A stretch of DNA of 64,000 nucleotides from a virus, in the IMG/VR virus record IMGVR_UViG_3300008107_000019, positions 1-64,000 of that record; one strand, 5' to 3'. Made by a program: the position numbers and the translations under genes. This document shows, one piece after another, positions 63,178 through 64,000 of this stretch. The notes beneath the pieces are model-generated. The model did not search any database. It saw nothing but the letters and a program-made list of their open reading frames with translations, and had not been told where the DNA came from. The number at the start of each line of letters is the position of its first letter. The first letter of the stretch is position 1.

Positions 63178-63430
63178 TTATTTTAGCTCTCCTGTTGAGC
63201 TAGAAAAAGATTCTAGAACAACAGGTTTAATTGGATGGGCAATACTGGCGTCTTTTGTGGTCGCTTATGATATTTATGCAATAAAAAGCAGGAAAGCTGA
63301 AACGCTAACAAGAAGTTTTTGGAGGCTTTCTGAGAATAAAATCTCAAAGTTTCCTGTTCTTGCAGCGTGGGTAATAATAACATTTCACCTTATGCTGGAA
63401 AAAGATGTAAGAAGAAGAATAACTAAATAG
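63122..63430 (+). CDS. small two-pass membrane protein, resembling actinophage DUF7427-type proteins
   Basis: 102 residues from the ATG at 63122, which overlaps the preceding gene by 56 bases; the true start is uncertain. Two hydrophobic segments, about residues 36-55 (GLIGWAILASFVVAYDIYAI) and 78-94 (FPVLAAWVIITFHLML), flank a basic loop with ETLTRSFWR. The order GWxxLAxFVxAYDxYAI, ETL-FWR, PVLAAW-HL is one I associate with membrane proteins near lysis genes of actinobacteriophages. This is the main hint to the host phylum and is from memory. A holin-like role is possible. Confidence 0.5.
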   Translation: MVERKCKSGTEYHLQKLSNYFSSPVELEKDSRTTGLIGWAILASFVVAYDIYAIKSRKAETLTRSFWRLSENKISKFPVLAAWVIITFHLMLEKDVRRRITK

Positions 63431-63459
63431 CCTTCATATATATATTATCGGACTTACGG

Positions 63460-63468
63460 TGGTATACT
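63460..63468 (+). promoter_or_regulatory. extended -10 promoter upstream of a short terminated segment
   Basis: TGGTATACT is a good extended -10 element (TGnTATAnT). The next 25 bases contain no gene before a strong terminator begins at 63493. Either a very short RNA is made, or most transcripts run through to the gene at 63574. Confidence 0.5.
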
Positions 63469-63492
63469 ATTGTAGGCGGATGAATAGAAATT

Positions 63493-63515
63493 CCCGCTCT
63501 TATGAGCGGGTTTTT
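63493..63515 (+). terminator. intrinsic terminator at the end of the virion block
   Basis: CCCGCTC (63493-63499) pairs with GAGCGGG (63504-63510) around a 4-base loop and is followed by TTTTT at 63511-63515. It marks the end of the structural gene block, after the small membrane-protein gene. Confidence 0.85.
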
Positions 63516-63573
63516 CTCTTTTATAAGCGCTTTTATAGGTTTGAGCAAGTTTAAGTAGAGGTATAAGGGTTAT

Positions 63574-64000
63574 ATGTTAATCGAAGATCTGCAGAAGGTT
63601 GTTGACGGCGAATCGCTTCCGACCAATGTTGCAGACATGTACTTAAAAATATATGTGTCTGACATAGACTGGAAGCCTCACATTGCAAAGCACTGGTCTA
63701 ATACAAAGAATAAAATGTCAGAAGAAGATACAGCTAAAGCACACATAAGAAAATCTATTGCTTGTGCTAGCTTGATTCCAGTATATGACAAAAAAATTAT
63801 TCCTGATCCACCACAAAACTTATTATTCTGGTGTCCTACTTGGTCTCAGTTTAATGAGAGAGATTGGATTGAGTTGTATAAAAGAGTTGTCGAAGACGAT
63901 ATAAAAATCAGAAATCATAGGAAGAAACTTTTGTCTTATGGTGTTATAGATTCAATCGACTATTTACCGCTTACTAGACAAGCTTTTAACTGGCTTTATA
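63574..64000 (+). CDS. N-terminal part of an unidentified protein (cut by window edge)
   Basis: 142 residues are visible from the ATG at 63574, preceded by AAGGG at 63566-63570, and the frame is open to the window end. The sequence (MLIEDLQKVVDGESLPTNVA) is hydrophilic and helical, with a Trp-rich middle (NLLFWCPTWSQFNERDWIEL). It is separated from the structural block by a terminator and so begins a new transcription unit. No family is recognised. Confidence 0.65.
   Translation, partial: MLIEDLQKVVDGESLPTNVADMYLKIYVSDIDWKPHIAKHWSNTKNKMSEEDTAKAHIRKSIACASLIPVYDKKIIPDPPQNLLFWCPTWSQFNERDWIELYKRVVEDDIKIRNHRKKLLSYGVIDSIDYLPLTRQAFNWLY

Noticed and set aside
63431-63573. tRNA or other structured RNA gene in the largest late gap
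   Set aside because: No cloverleaf, anticodon arm or CCA end could be drawn; only a promoter-like element and a terminator are visible.

Overview
The window is part of the genome of a large, AT-rich dsDNA phage with a contractile tail (myovirus-type). The evidence is an unbroken, one-strand run of neck, sheath, tube, tail-chaperone, tape-measure, baseplate-hub, lysin, spike, gp25-like wedge, gp6/J-like wedge and fibre-type genes. No terminase, portal, capsid, replication or tRNA gene is visible. The host cannot be read directly. The two-pass membrane protein near the right end resembles one common in actinobacteriophages, and several -10 boxes fit TANNNT or extended -10 patterns, so a low-GC aquatic actinobacterium is a reasonable but unproven guess.

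Layout: (1) 1-5268, an accessory operon with overlapping genes: two prolyl-4-hydroxylase-like 2OG-Fe(II) oxygenases, a methyltransferase-like protein, a flavin-dependent tryptophan-halogenase homologue, a conserved phage protein and a three-pass membrane protein. (2) 5297-9240, neck and tail-completion proteins plus a first sheath-like protein. (3) 9318-12939, the main sheath and tube genes, with richer and more biased codon use, a strong terminator, and two further tube paralogues. (4) 13003-25959, two tail-assembly chaperones, a 2231-residue tape-measure candidate and a second long tail-internal protein. (5) 25966-43722, the baseplate: a 3971-residue hub protein ending in a nuclease-like domain, a two-domain peptidoglycan hydrolase, an OB-fold spike/hub protein, wedge proteins and a metallophosphoesterase. 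(6) 43742-62493, very large Ig-like, peptidoglycan-binding and coiled-coil/beta proteins of the baseplate periphery or fibres. (7) 62551-64000, a repeat-containing abundant protein, a small membrane protein, a promoter/terminator boundary and a truncated new gene.

The main discovery is a recoding system. Seven tail and baseplate genes are each broken into two frames, and each break lies at an in-frame CGG codon. At 23983, 26254, 38052, 40101, 44171, 48435 and 56586 the zero frame runs into CGG and then soon stops. Skipping only the C gives GGA or GGT (Gly), and the +1 frame stays open to the end of the gene. In a manual scan of all real genes I found no other in-frame CGG, whereas CGA, CGT and CGC are used as ordinary Arg codons. 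This phage therefore appears to treat CGG as a vacant codon that triggers a +1 shift (CGG-N read as GGN), and it places that signal only in tail-tip, baseplate and tail-internal genes. The closest known parallels are yeast Ty1 (slow AGG, +1 to a Gly codon), Perkinsus mitochondria (+1 at AGG codons) and the unassigned CGG of Mycoplasma capricolum. Two more frame irregularities, in the sheath gene (9346-9383) and at 53804-53823, do not involve CGG and are reported separately.

All coordinates and counts come from reading by eye. Family assignments are from remembered motifs, not from searches.
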